This document shows, one piece after another, positions 1-8,524 of a stretch of DNA of 64,000 nt; the stretch's first letter is position 1; every line of letters begins with the position of its first letter. Below the pieces are notes generated by a model. The model saw only the letters and a list, made by a program, of their open reading frames with translations. It did no database searches and had not been told where the DNA came from. The DNA lies in assembly GCA_905216095.1 (NCBI GenBank), contig CAJMSQ010000004.1:1-64000 (forward strand), read 5' to 3'. Source of the DNA: an uncultured bacterium (GTDB lineage Bacteria; Bacteroidota; Bacteroidia; Bacteroidales; Bacteroidaceae). A program made the position numbers and the translations under genes.

Positions 1-267
1 TTTTTGGGGCCTTTGTTTTTGCGCTGTATGTCGTGCGGGTGGCGGGGTTTTGCCTACGTGGCCTTCCGCGGTTTTATTTCCGGTTTTCCCGTCCCGTTCC
101 CCGCTTGCCCTACGGGGGGGTTTGGGGGACGGCTTGCATCAGCCCGTGCTCCTGCGTGGTGTACTGCGCAAGGAAGTCTTCCGGACGGCAATTTACGGCT
201 TCCCGGTTGCCGTCCGGTGGCGCGTAGGCCGCGTGGAAACACGCCGTAAAGCCGCGGAAAGAGATTT
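1..267. other. No gene recognised at left edge
   Basis: G-rich stretch before the first repeat element. Short open frames exist on both strands but none resembles a known protein, has a convincing start region, or shows a signal peptide or domain. No promoter, terminator or RNA gene was found. It could be the end of an intergenic region or the tail of something outside the window. Confidence 0.4.
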
Positions 268-546
268 CGATATTAATATTTTTAACCTCTGTTACGTAAA
301 TAAATGTAAACGAAAGGGGCTTGCGAGCGCGTAGAAGGCATCTTTTCGCGCGCGGGCGGCTTGTATTTTCAAATAGAAGGCATGTATTTTTTCGCAGGCT
401 GCTTCTAAAATTTTCTACATGTGCATGTAAATCGCCCGGTAACGGGCTTATTTACACGAAAAAAGGCGGTCCGAAACCGCCTTTCCTATTTTCTGTACCA
501 CAAAGATACAACATTTTTCGACCAAAAGCAAATTGTGTTAAAATTG
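268..546 (-). repeat. Intergenic repeat element copy 1 (subfamily A)
   Basis: A 279-bp element with imperfect inverted ends: CGATATTAATA at the left, and CAATTTTAACA when the right end is read on the minus strand. On the minus strand it carries a -33 TTTG (529-532), a 20-bp spacer and -7 TATCTTTG (501-508). It then has a GC hairpin (465-481) with a T run (459-464), a second hairpin closed by TGTAAAT/ATTTACA (426-456), and a TACATG-TG-CATGTA palindrome near 418-430. It lies beyond the 3' end of the outer-membrane barrel gene. This copy has the best -33 match of the family. No coding capacity is credible. Confidence 0.85.
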
Positions 547-589
547 CGGGGACGGTAGAATTTCTTTCCGGCCGTCTGCACTTTCCGGC

Positions 590-2629
590 TTATTGTCCCG
601 TTCCGTAGCGCGAGGTATCGACGCTCGTGTCCTTGGGCTTGAAACCGTTGAAGCGCCAGGTCAGTGTCGCTTTGACGCATTGTGTCATGTCGTAAGTCCT
701 GAGCCGGAAATCCTGTCCGCTGCGGTCGATGCGCAGGGTGGGCGACCAAGTGTTGAAAATGTCCGAGGCGGCGATGCTGAGTTCGGCACACCGTTTTTTG
801 CCGAACCGGTATTTCACGCCCGCATCCATACGCCATAGTGCGCTGATGTCGCCTATGCCTTGCGTGGAGGGCGAAAGGTAGCACACGTCAAGGGAAAACG
901 CGAGCGGCGAGGCGGATGACGGTTTGAACGTGTTGCTCAGCTTTCCGTAGAAACTCCATTTGCGGTTGTCGAAGGCCGTGGCGTGGAAGTGGCCGGCTTT
1001 TTCGCGCTTGTTGAATACGTTGGCCATGCACGTGGCGCTCCATACTCCCTTCACGTTGAAGGGCAGGTTCACCACAAAGCCTACGTTGCGCGCGAAGTCC
1101 AGATTGACCGTCTGGTACACGAGTTCGAATGCGTCGGGCGACTGGTAGGGGAGTTGCACGGAATACTTGTCATCGTAGGTGACATAGAATGTGGCGGAAT
1201 ATTGCTGCGCGAAAATGTATGTCAATTGTCCGGTGTAATTCATGTAGGGCTGCAGGCAGGGATTGCCTTGCACCACGGCGTAGTCCGTGAGATAGGACGC
1301 CCCGCCGTGCAGCGCCCAGTAGGACGGATAGACGCGCTGTGTGTTGAAGTTCAGCTGCAGGACGTGTTTCGGCGACCGTGCGAAAGTGGCACCCAGTTGT
1401 GGAATGAAACGCCAGTTGTGCTGATAGGTGCTGTGGTAATACTCCGCTTGGGCCGAGGTGTTGAAGGACAGTCCCCACGAGGTCTGATGTCCGATGCTGA
1501 GGTAGGCTTGTACGACGTCCTCGACCAGCACATTGTCGAACGTGGGCAGGTCGCCCTGTGCATAATGCTGCGCGCTGCGGTCGTCGGAGTGGCGGTAGTC
1601 CGCGCCGTAGCCCAGTGTCCATCTGCCCGCTTTGTGCTCCTGGTCGAGATAGGCGTGCCAGGTGTTTACGTTTTGGCGCGTGGTGGCGTCGAGCAACAGG
1701 TTTTCGTCCTTGACGAGGCGTTGGGAGCGGTCTTCCGAAAAGTGCGTGTAGTCGCCTCCGGCACTTAGGCCGAAGGGCGCAGTGTAGCGGATGGCAATCT
1801 GATGGAAGGCTTCCGGCGAGTTGCCCCGGCGGGTGTTGGTGTATTTGCCGAGTGTCCCGTCCGATATTCTGGTGTTGCGGTCGTTCGAGATGACCTGTCC
1901 GTTGTACGTAAGCTTGATGGTCTTCCATGCTGCCGTGGCATAGATGTTGTTATAAAGGTATTTCCCCTTTGACCGCATGTCGTCGGCAATGGCATGTCGC
2001 ACGTCGTTGTAGAGATGGTTGGACAACGTGTTCTCATGGGTGTGGTTCTTGTTTTGTCCCAGGTCATAGTTCAGGTAGAAATTCCAGTCCTTCACCGCAT
2101 ACGATGCGGCCACGCCGCCGCCGTAGCTGCCATATCGCCGTTGCTCGTATCCGGCACGGACTTGCCCCTGCAAACCGTCAATGGGGCGGGGCGTTTTGAG
2201 CACGACATTGATGACAGCGCCGTTGATGTGGTATTTGGCCGGTGCGGCGTACATGACTTCCACGCTTTTCAGCCGGTCTGCGGGCAGCGAAGCCAGCAGG
2301 CGGTAAAGATTTTCCACGGGCATTTCGGTCGGTTCGCCGTTGAGGATGATGCTGACGGACGGGGCGCCTGTCAGTTGCAGCTTTCCGTCGGAAGTTGTCA
2401 CGTTGGGCAGGTAGGCAAGTGCTTCGAGGACATTGCTCACGGGCTTGTCTTTTATGAGGGCGGGCAGGTCTACGACGGTAATGCCGTCATGGCTTTTCAC
2501 CATCGGCTTTTTGCCATAGGCTACCGCCTCGCCCAGTTCGCGCTCCTTGAGGCTGTCCGTCGTTACATTCTGGGCTGTGGCGCTCAGGGTGGCAAGACTG
2601 AAACATAGAAAAGACATAAAAACTTTCAT
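590..2629 (-). CDS. Outer membrane beta-barrel protein (TonB-receptor-like)
   Basis: About 679 residues. The chosen start gives MKVFMSFLCF and a signal peptide ending near ATAQ; the open frame runs upstream, but that part has no signal peptide. After the signal comes a plug-like segment (roughly residues 30-140) with PNVTTSDGKLQLTG and SVSIILNGEPTEMP, then a long region rich in alternating aromatic strands typical of the barrel. This pattern resembles the Bacteroidota outer-membrane beta-barrel family (OMP_b-brl_3). The usual N-terminal carboxypeptidase-like domain of larger members is absent. The substrate is unknown and there is no SusD partner beside it. It appears monocistronic, followed by repeat copy 1. 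Confidence 0.75.
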   Translation of the reverse strand: MKVFMSFLCFSLATLSATAQNVTTDSLKERELGEAVAYGKKPMVKSHDGITVVDLPALIKDKPVSNVLEALAYLPNVTTSDGKLQLTGAPSVSIILNGEPTEMPVENLYRLLASLPADRLKSVEVMYAAPAKYHINGAVINVVLKTPRPIDGLQGQVRAGYEQRRYGSYGGGVAASYAVKDWNFYLNYDLGQNKNHTHENTLSNHLYNDVRHAIADDMRSKGKYLYNNIYATAAWKTIKLTYNGQVISNDRNTRISDGTLGKYTNTRRGNSPEAFHQIAIRYTAPFGLSAGGDYTHFSEDRSQRLVKDENLLLDATTRQNVNTWHAYLDQEHKAGRWTLGYGADYRHSDDRSAQHYAQGDLPTFDNVLVEDVVQAYLSIGHQTSWGLSFNTSAQAEYYHSTYQHNWRFIPQLGATFARSPKHVLQLNFNTQRVYPSYWALHGGASYLTDYAVVQGNPCLQPYMNYTGQLTYIFAQQYSATFYVTYDDKYSVQLPYQSPDAFELVYQTVNLDFARNVGFVVNLPFNVKGVWSATCMANVFNKREKAGHFHATAFDNRKWSFYGKLSNTFKPSSASPLAFSLDVCYLSPSTQGIGDISALWRMDAGVKYRFGKKRCAELSIAASDIFNTWSPTLRIDRSGQDFRLRTYDMTQCVKATLTWRFNGFKPKDTSVDTSRYGTGQ

Positions 2630-2865
2630 GCCTGATACTTTTTTGATGGTTTGTTCTTGTGGAGAGTGGATAAATGGATATTGCCGTGCTTTTCCTTTGT
2701 GTGCCGGTGGAAAGGCTATGCTTGGTCCGGCTTTTTCTCCCATCGGCTGATATCATCTCCGGATTATTCCTTATTTTGATGATGAAAGACAAAAGGAACC
2801 GCCATGTGATGCCCGTAACCTGCGGAGTAGACGGACGCAGGTTGCCGGTGCGGAAAAAGTGGTAT

Positions 2866-2912
2866 ATAAAAAGAGCCTCTTTCTTCGAGTCGTGAAAAAA
2901 GAGGCTCTTTAT
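2866..2912 (-). terminator. Terminator of the foldase gene
   Basis: A perfect 13-bp stem (2870-2882 with 2898-2910) with A/T-rich flanks on both sides, just after the stop of the PpiD-like gene. It should work in both orientations, but the gene arrangement makes the minus strand the relevant one. Confidence 0.8.
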
Positions 2913-2932
2913 ATTCTGTTGTCTGTCCCGTA

Positions 2933-5194
2933 TTAGAACTTGTAACGGTTATCCACCACTTTGGCTTTCTGCATGAGTGCGTCGATGATGTTGCCGTTCT
3001 GTCCGAATATCTGGTTCATGCTCTTGCGAACCTGATTCTGCATTTCGCTGACGGCATCGAAAGTTCTTCCGTTCGCTTTCTTGTCGTTCACCTGGCCCAT
3101 GATGATACCCGTCGAGCCTTTGACAGCTCCTGTGAACTTGCCTTTTTCGGTGCGTTCGATGGCACCTGCGAATGCGGGTTCGTAGTTGGAGATGTTGGCA
3201 GGTACTATGCCCGGTTGCATGGCTACCTCAACACCTTTCACTTTCTTGGCGTCGGCGATGCTCTTCACGTTCTTGACCTGTTCCATAATCTTTTCGGCCT
3301 TCTTGTCTTGCTTGACCAGTGTTTCCAGGGTGGCCTTGACATTGGCGTTGTCCCAGGCCAGATATTTCCCGTCGTTGATTCCGCTGACGCAGATTACCAA
3401 CAGTTGGTCGTTGTTCTTGCCGCATTCGTAGACTTTGGAGATTTCGCCGGCCTTGGCTTCGTTGAATGCCCATACAAATGCCTCCTTGGCCTGTTCGCCG
3501 CCGATGTTCATGCGTGCGTTCATGGCATAGGTTGTGCTGAAATTGGGCCACTCAAGCAAAGTATAGCCGCTCTTGTTCGCATTCTTCTCTATCTCTTCGA
3601 TAGACTTGTTCTTGGCCAGGAATTCAAAGAGGGCGCGCTTCTTGTCGTTGTAGGTCTCTTGCGTGAAATGGATGGGGTATTTCACGACAGCCACGTTGTA
3701 TTTCGTGGATGTGGCCTTGGTGGCAAGCACATTGGTGACTACGTAAACGTCATTGCCGGTCTGCGGGTCGGGCACCGTGTAGTAGGCAACCGTACCTGCG
3801 GGCATCTGGCAAATATCGGTGTAGGCGCTTGTGCTGTCCTTGTCGGCTTTCGCGTCAATATAGTATTTGGTCTCAACCCAGGCCGTGTCGCCTTTCAGAC
3901 CGTACTGCTGCACTTGCGCGGAATACTTCTTGGCCAGCTCGCTCAGGTTGTTGCCACCCTTGACAGCCTTGACGATGCTGTCTGCAACGGTCTTGGAGTT
4001 TACGGCCAGGCGGCAAATCTGCATGGAGTCGGGAGTAGCCTTTGATGCCACGAGCTTGATGGTGGAGATGTACTGCTCGCCGTTGCTGTTCTGCGGCTCG
4101 ACAGCTGTTTTCGTCACGCTGCTTACGCCGAGAGAGTCGATGGCGGCACCTACGTTGGACGTAAGCGGATTTTGGCCGAAGAGGTCTTTCGTCAGGTATA
4201 CGTTCTGATAGTTTACATCCGACTTGCAGCTCTTCATGATGCTTTCCACTGCTTGTGCCGTCTGGGCTTTGCGCAGCGTGTCCTCGATAGCCTTGACTTG
4301 GCTGAAGATTTTGTCGCGGTCATTGGTACTTGCCGTTACCGAGATGTTGAGCACCTTGAGGTCACGTGTCTCGCTATCAATGCGATAAAGCTCCTTGGTC
4401 TCCTCGTATTTGGCCTTGAGGTCATCATCGGTAATCTTGATGTCCTTGTCGTCTATGCTGCTGTAACGGACTGTGGCCATTTCGACATTATATTCGGTGT
4501 TGCTCTCGTCGAAAGCCATCTTGGCTGCCACGGGATTGGAGATGACGCCCTGTTGGAGCAGGCCCCAGTATTTGTTCTGCTGGATTTCGCGCGGCATCTG
4601 GCTTTCACAGTAAAGGCAGGCCTGTTTGATTTTTGCGTACATCTCGGCCACCTCGGGATTTTGCTTCTGCATCTGCGAGATTTGCTGGTCTGCCGTCTTC
4701 AGGAATTGCTTGTAGGCTTCAACGGAAGGCTGTCCGACATAACGGCCCATGAGCAACATGATTTTCTGTGCATAGCTGACGCGCGACAGGTCGGTCTGAC
4801 CGTATTGCATCATTTGGGCGATTTGTTGCAAATCCTGCATGGTTACGCCGGCGAGTTCGTTCTGGATGTCTTCCTTCGTGGCAATGACTCCGAGCTTGTC
4901 GGCTTCTTTTCCGATAACCTCACCTTGTGAGATGGAGTACCATACCCGTTGGCGGATGTTGTCTTTCTGTTCGTCGGAAACGCTGCCCAGAATCAACTCC
5001 TCCAGGTTTTCTTCTTCGCGAATCTGGCCTTCATAGTCCTCATAGGTGATTTCCTTTCCATTAACCTTGCCTTCGACGTTAGGGCGTGAGCAGGAATTGA
5101 GGTCGGTGAGCGTGACAATGAAGAGCAAAAGGGCACCGCCGATGACGGACATCAGCAATGCCGGTTTGTTTCTAAGTGTTTGTAATGCTGCCAT
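2933..5194 (-). CDS. SurA/PpiD-like periplasmic peptidylprolyl isomerase
   Basis: About 753 residues from the start MAALQTLRNK; a longer frame begins upstream at 5245, but the MAAL start places one transmembrane helix (LLMSVIGGALLLFIVTL) at residues 12-30, as expected for a membrane-anchored foldase. A lysine/glutamine-rich helical chaperone region follows. Further on are PpiD/SurA-type segments, including a parvulin-like region, and a C-terminal helical tail. The predicted role is folding of outer-membrane proteins in the periplasm. Its position after lptC and an outer-membrane protein gene fits envelope biogenesis. The isomerase active-site residues were not verified, so catalysis is inferred from the family. 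Confidence 0.8.
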   Translation of the reverse strand: MAALQTLRNKPALLMSVIGGALLLFIVTLTDLNSCSRPNVEGKVNGKEITYEDYEGQIREEENLEELILGSVSDEQKDNIRQRVWYSISQGEVIGKEADKLGVIATKEDIQNELAGVTMQDLQQIAQMMQYGQTDLSRVSYAQKIMLLMGRYVGQPSVEAYKQFLKTADQQISQMQKQNPEVAEMYAKIKQACLYCESQMPREIQQNKYWGLLQQGVISNPVAAKMAFDESNTEYNVEMATVRYSSIDDKDIKITDDDLKAKYEETKELYRIDSETRDLKVLNISVTASTNDRDKIFSQVKAIEDTLRKAQTAQAVESIMKSCKSDVNYQNVYLTKDLFGQNPLTSNVGAAIDSLGVSSVTKTAVEPQNSNGEQYISTIKLVASKATPDSMQICRLAVNSKTVADSIVKAVKGGNNLSELAKKYSAQVQQYGLKGDTAWVETKYYIDAKADKDSTSAYTDICQMPAGTVAYYTVPDPQTGNDVYVVTNVLATKATSTKYNVAVVKYPIHFTQETYNDKKRALFEFLAKNKSIEEIEKNANKSGYTLLEWPNFSTTYAMNARMNIGGEQAKEAFVWAFNEAKAGEISKVYECGKNNDQLLVICVSGINDGKYLAWDNANVKATLETLVKQDKKAEKIMEQVKNVKSIADAKKVKGVEVAMQPGIVPANISNYEPAFAGAIERTEKGKFTGAVKGSTGIIMGQVNDKKANGRTFDAVSEMQNQVRKSMNQIFGQNGNIIDALMQKAKVVDNRYKF

Positions 5195-5400
5195 TGGTTT
5201 TGTTATTGTTTTTATTTGTTCTATTTCTGTATGTTGTGCCGTCACATTGGCCGGGAAGCCATGTACGCGGCGTTTTTATACGGTACGACGCGCAAAGTTA
5301 TAAAAAAGAAAGTACGTAGGATGCTTTTTTGCGAAAAATCTCGTGTATGCAGGTTGTCGTTACACTATTTCCGGAGTGCGTTCCTGTGTTTTGCGCGCAA

Positions 5401-6096
5401 CTAATTCTGTTTTGCGCTTTCCTGCTGCCGGGGTGCTTCGCGCTGCATGGCCGAGTCGGGCGTCTGTGCTCCGCCTGCCGGCGCATTGTCGGCGGGCAGG
5501 GGCATGAATCCCTTGGTCTGTCTGATTTCGTAGCGGGTCATGCTTTCGTTGGACACGAACCAGTCGCCTTGCAGGTCGCGGTCGGGAGTGATGATGTGCA
5601 TGTGCTTGTCGGAGTAGAACTGATGTTCTCCCATGTTCCAGTATAACAGTTCTGTGCTGAAGGTCGTTCCGTTTTCCTCATTCTCGATGAAAACGCGTCC
5701 ACGCAGCTCCCAGAGGTTCTGGTTATAGCAGTAAGCGGTGTCGGCCGTGATGTGAAGGTTTACATTGAAGCTTTCGTTGTAGCGTTCCAGGAAGATACCT
5801 TTCGGAAAAACCTGCCTTGGCGGATTGGTCTTGTCGAAAACGTGCCATTCCTCCGCGACAATCTTGTATTTCACGATGCCGGAGTCCGATATCAGCTTTG
5901 AAACGCCCCGTGTCACCATGACAGGCAGCGAATCGCGGTTGTTTACGGCTTCTCCCATAGGGGGTGCGTCGTTGCCGCAGCCGCTCAGTGTGCCGGACAA
6001 CAGGCTTATTGCCAGGCAGGCCGGAACAAGACGCATCCACCGGGTGGCTGCGGTTTCTTTTGTCTGTTGAATTGTCGGCTTCAATCTACTTTCCAT
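5401..6096 (-). CDS. lptC: LPS export protein LptC
   Basis: 231 residues. An N-terminal hydrophobic segment ends in LSGTLSGCG, a lipobox-like site, so it may be lipid-anchored rather than a plain transmembrane LptC. The body has the LptC pattern: GIVKYKIVAEEWHVFDK, then repeated short beta strands such as ITADTAYCYNQNLWELRGRVFIENEENGTTFSTE. A proline/glutamine-rich tail follows. LptC bridges the LptB2FG ABC transporter and LptA in lipopolysaccharide export. The start overlaps the end of the upstream outer-membrane gene by 16 nt, implying co-transcription. LptE is also in the window, at 30.7 kb. Confidence 0.85.
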   Translation of the reverse strand: MESRLKPTIQQTKETAATRWMRLVPACLAISLLSGTLSGCGNDAPPMGEAVNNRDSLPVMVTRGVSKLISDSGIVKYKIVAEEWHVFDKTNPPRQVFPKGIFLERYNESFNVNLHITADTAYCYNQNLWELRGRVFIENEENGTTFSTELLYWNMGEHQFYSDKHMHIITPDRDLQGDWFVSNESMTRYEIRQTKGFMPLPADNAPAGGAQTPDSAMQREAPRQQESAKQN

Positions 6097-7436
6097 TTCA
6101 TGAACCAGCGTTCATTGAACGTAAGTCCGATGCAGAGTCGCAAATATTGCTCCTTAATCATTCCGGCAAACTTCGGCTTGACATTTTCATACTGTGCCGA
6201 AATATTAAGTACGGAACGGTTGTTGTGAGTATTGATGATGGGAAGCCCGACACCGAGACTCACCAGATAATCCTTGGGCCCGTCCAGCCCGTTTACCTTT
6301 GTGTAAGGCGTAGATAGCGAGAAACCGGCCCGATAACGGATGCGGTCGCGTCTATGTATGCCGTCGGGGTTGGGGATATACTCTCCGCCGAACGTTACCT
6401 TGTGCATGTCTTTGTAGAGGCCCTTGCAGGCAACATATTCGTTGGTTTCCTCGTTGAGGAACGGGAACTTGACTTTGCCCCACTTCTGCAAAGTGTAGTC
6501 CGCCCCTATGCGCAGCCGGTTCTTGTGCGTCCACGTAAGACCTATGCCTATGGTGTGCGGCAACTGGAAGGCATCGCGTAATGTCGTGGTGTCGGCACTG
6601 GTGACGCTGCCCGAGGTTATGAGCTGGTTGTAGTATTCCGATTTGGAGCGGACGTCGTGTCCGAGGCCGTAGACGAGACCCAGCGTCAAATTATTGTCCT
6701 TGTTTATCTTCTGTTCGTATTGTAGTCCGAAGTCCAACTTGTATGAGCGGAAGTCCGACGCATATTGCCGTCGGCTTGACGAGGTTGCGCTTTCGCTGTA
6801 CGAGGACAGTACGGTGTGGGTCATGTCTCCCCACATGTAGCCGGCATTCAGACCGACGGAGAGGCCTTTCATGGCTTTCCATCCTATGCCGAGGTATGCC
6901 TCGTGCACGCCTCCGTCGCCCGAGTGGGCACTTGTGTGTGTGATGTCGGGCATATTGGGACTCTTGATGAGGTCTTCCTGACTGATGTCATAGCCGATGG
7001 TGCTGAAAGGCACGAGGCCCAATGAAATTCCGATATTCTTGGACGCGCGGAAGCCCATCGAAAGATAGTCGAACGACGTGTTGTGTGCGTTTACCTTCTT
7101 TCCGCTTTGTTCCAGATTGCCGTTCTGCAGCGATATGCCAATGTCGAATATGAACGAGAGCGAGTCTATGGCGGAGTAGGAGGCCGGGTTTTTTACGTTC
7201 AGCTCTGTTCCGCCGCGCATTCCGTAGGATAGTGCTGACATTCCCTTGTTGAAACCTTGCGCCCGGTCGCTTAGTAAACCGAATCCGTAGCGTGAGTAAG
7301 GCGAATTACTACCGTTTGTCTGCGCCGAAGCGGCCAAGCAGAGGGCGGAAGCGAGCAACAGGATGCCTTTCCTTGTTCTTCTTAATGCCGGAAGGCTTCC
7401 GCGCATGTTGCCCATTGTTTCGTTTTGGTATGTCAT
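6081..7436 (-). CDS. Outer membrane protein, conserved in Bacteroidales
   Basis: 451 residues. A basic N terminus and hydrophobic core (GILLLASALCLAASAQ) form a signal peptide. The mature protein starts NGSNSPYSRYGFGLL and contains GMSALSYGMRGGTELNVKNPASYSAIDSLSFIFDIG, a pattern resembling FadL-like outer-membrane barrels of Bacteroidota. The C terminus, FNERWFMKWKVD, is rich in aromatic residues as in barrel proteins. The start could also be one of two later ATGs before the signal peptide. The gene lies between coaX and lptC on one strand, so a role in envelope assembly is plausible, but the function is unknown. Confidence 0.65.
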   Translation of the reverse strand: MTYQNETMGNMRGSLPALRRTRKGILLLASALCLAASAQTNGSNSPYSRYGFGLLSDRAQGFNKGMSALSYGMRGGTELNVKNPASYSAIDSLSFIFDIGISLQNGNLEQSGKKVNAHNTSFDYLSMGFRASKNIGISLGLVPFSTIGYDISQEDLIKSPNMPDITHTSAHSGDGGVHEAYLGIGWKAMKGLSVGLNAGYMWGDMTHTVLSSYSESATSSSRRQYASDFRSYKLDFGLQYEQKINKDNNLTLGLVYGLGHDVRSKSEYYNQLITSGSVTSADTTTLRDAFQLPHTIGIGLTWTHKNRLRIGADYTLQKWGKVKFPFLNEETNEYVACKGLYKDMHKVTFGGEYIPNPDGIHRRDRIRYRAGFSLSTPYTKVNGLDGPKDYLVSLGVGLPIINTHNNRSVLNISAQYENVKPKFAGMIKEQYLRLCIGLTFNERWFMKWKVD

Positions 7437-7505
7437 CTTGTCAAGGTGATATAGGTGAGATGTGTTTCTTTTTTTGTGTTTGCCGGACGTACCCGGCGCC
7501 GGCGT

Positions 7506-8240
7506 TCAGTCCGGCAGCACGTTGTCTGTGAGCAGTCTGTTCAGTCCGCGTGCCAGCAGGTGGCTGTCCGTGAGGATGTCCTTGCGGAGTGCGTCGCTGA
7601 AGACGTATCTGTCACCGCCTGTCAGGAATGTCCGGAGTTCCGGATAGCGTTTCTGCCAATGGCGGATGAAGCCCTGCAGTTCGTATCCGATACCTCTTAC
7701 GACACCCGAGCGTATTGCCGTTTCCGTGTCGTATCCCAAGTCGGGGATGTCGCCTTCCGCTCCGATGTGGGGCAGGCGTGCGGTGCGCACATGCAGTGCT
7801 TCGAGCCGCATTTCCACGCCCGGCGAGATGTTTCCGCCCAGGTAGTTGCCTTTGGCGTCCACGAAGTCATAAGTGATGCACGTCCCGGCGTCGATGACGA
7901 GTAAGTCTGTGCCGGGCATCAGCGTGACGGCACCCACTACTGCGGCCAAACGGTCGGCTCCGAGCGTTCCGGGCGTGCGGTAGCCTACGTGTACGGGAGC
8001 GGGAGTCGTTCCCGTTACGTGGAGCAACGGGCAGGGGAGTGCCTGCAATGCCCTTTCTATTTCGGGGCTGTCGTTGCCGACGGAGCAATATGCCGCCCGT
8101 TCGGGGCGATGCCTGTCAATGGTGTCGCGCAGCCGTTGCGGCAGTTCCTTTACCTCGAACTTATCTTCGGATACCGGCTCGTTTCCGTCGAACAGGGCTA
8201 TCTTGGCTCTCGTATTGCCTATGTCGATTGTCAGGTTCAT
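7506..8240 (-). CDS. coaX: Type III pantothenate kinase
   Basis: 244 residues, the usual size for CoaX. It phosphorylates pantothenate in the first step of coenzyme A synthesis in the cytosol. Family motifs are in order: DIGNTRAKIALFDG at the N terminus (phosphate-binding), the GxxRxAxxxGA-like segment TLGADRLAAVVGA, DAGTCITYDFVD and GGNISPGVEMR in the middle, and TGGDRYVF near the C terminus. A promoter lies only a few bases upstream, so the mRNA leader is nearly absent. It is probably the first gene of a minus-strand run continuing into the outer-membrane protein and lptC. Confidence 0.95.
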   Translation of the reverse strand: MNLTIDIGNTRAKIALFDGNEPVSEDKFEVKELPQRLRDTIDRHRPERAAYCSVGNDSPEIERALQALPCPLLHVTGTTPAPVHVGYRTPGTLGADRLAAVVGAVTLMPGTDLLVIDAGTCITYDFVDAKGNYLGGNISPGVEMRLEALHVRTARLPHIGAEGDIPDLGYDTETAIRSGVVRGIGYELQGFIRHWQKRYPELRTFLTGGDRYVFSDALRKDILTDSHLLARGLNRLLTDNVLPD

Positions 8241-8254
8241 GTGCTAATGACTTG

Positions 8255-8285
8255 CAAAGTTAATGCAAGACAGGGGAAAAACAAA
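8255..8285 (-). promoter_or_regulatory. coaX promoter
   Basis: On the minus strand, TTTG (8282-8285), a 19-bp spacer and TAACTTTG (8255-8262): a full match to the Bacteroidota housekeeping promoter. The start of transcription would fall near 8248, about 8 nt from the ATG. Confidence 0.75.
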
Positions 8286-8443
8286 ATAAAAAAACTTTTT
8301 TTAGGTATCCGGCCTGTCGTGGCCCTCGCGCGCGCGTATATATATAATGGTGTGGCCGAGGGCACATCGGTAGGCCGGCGGCCGTGTCCCTGTTCCGGAA
8401 GTGCGTTTCTGCCTGTGCCGGGGGAGGAGCGTGCCCGGCGGTG

Positions 8444-8498
8444 AAAAAAGGACGGCGGAAGCCACGGCCGGACCGCCGGTCCGACAGGGTTTCCGCCG
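8444..8498 (-). terminator. Terminator of glutamine synthetase
   Basis: Minus-strand hairpin with an outer stem of 8453-8460 paired with 8491-8498 (CGGCGGAA/TTCCGCCG) and an inner GGACC/GGTCC stem. It is followed on the minus strand by TCCTTTTTT. It lies just past the glnN stop. Confidence 0.75.
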
Positions 8499-8524
8499 TT
8501 GTGGTTGTGGGGGATGCCGCTTGC

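Noticed and set aside
1-249. Short plus-strand frames at the window start
   Set aside because: No homology pattern, no promoter or start context, and several overlapping frames of equal quality.
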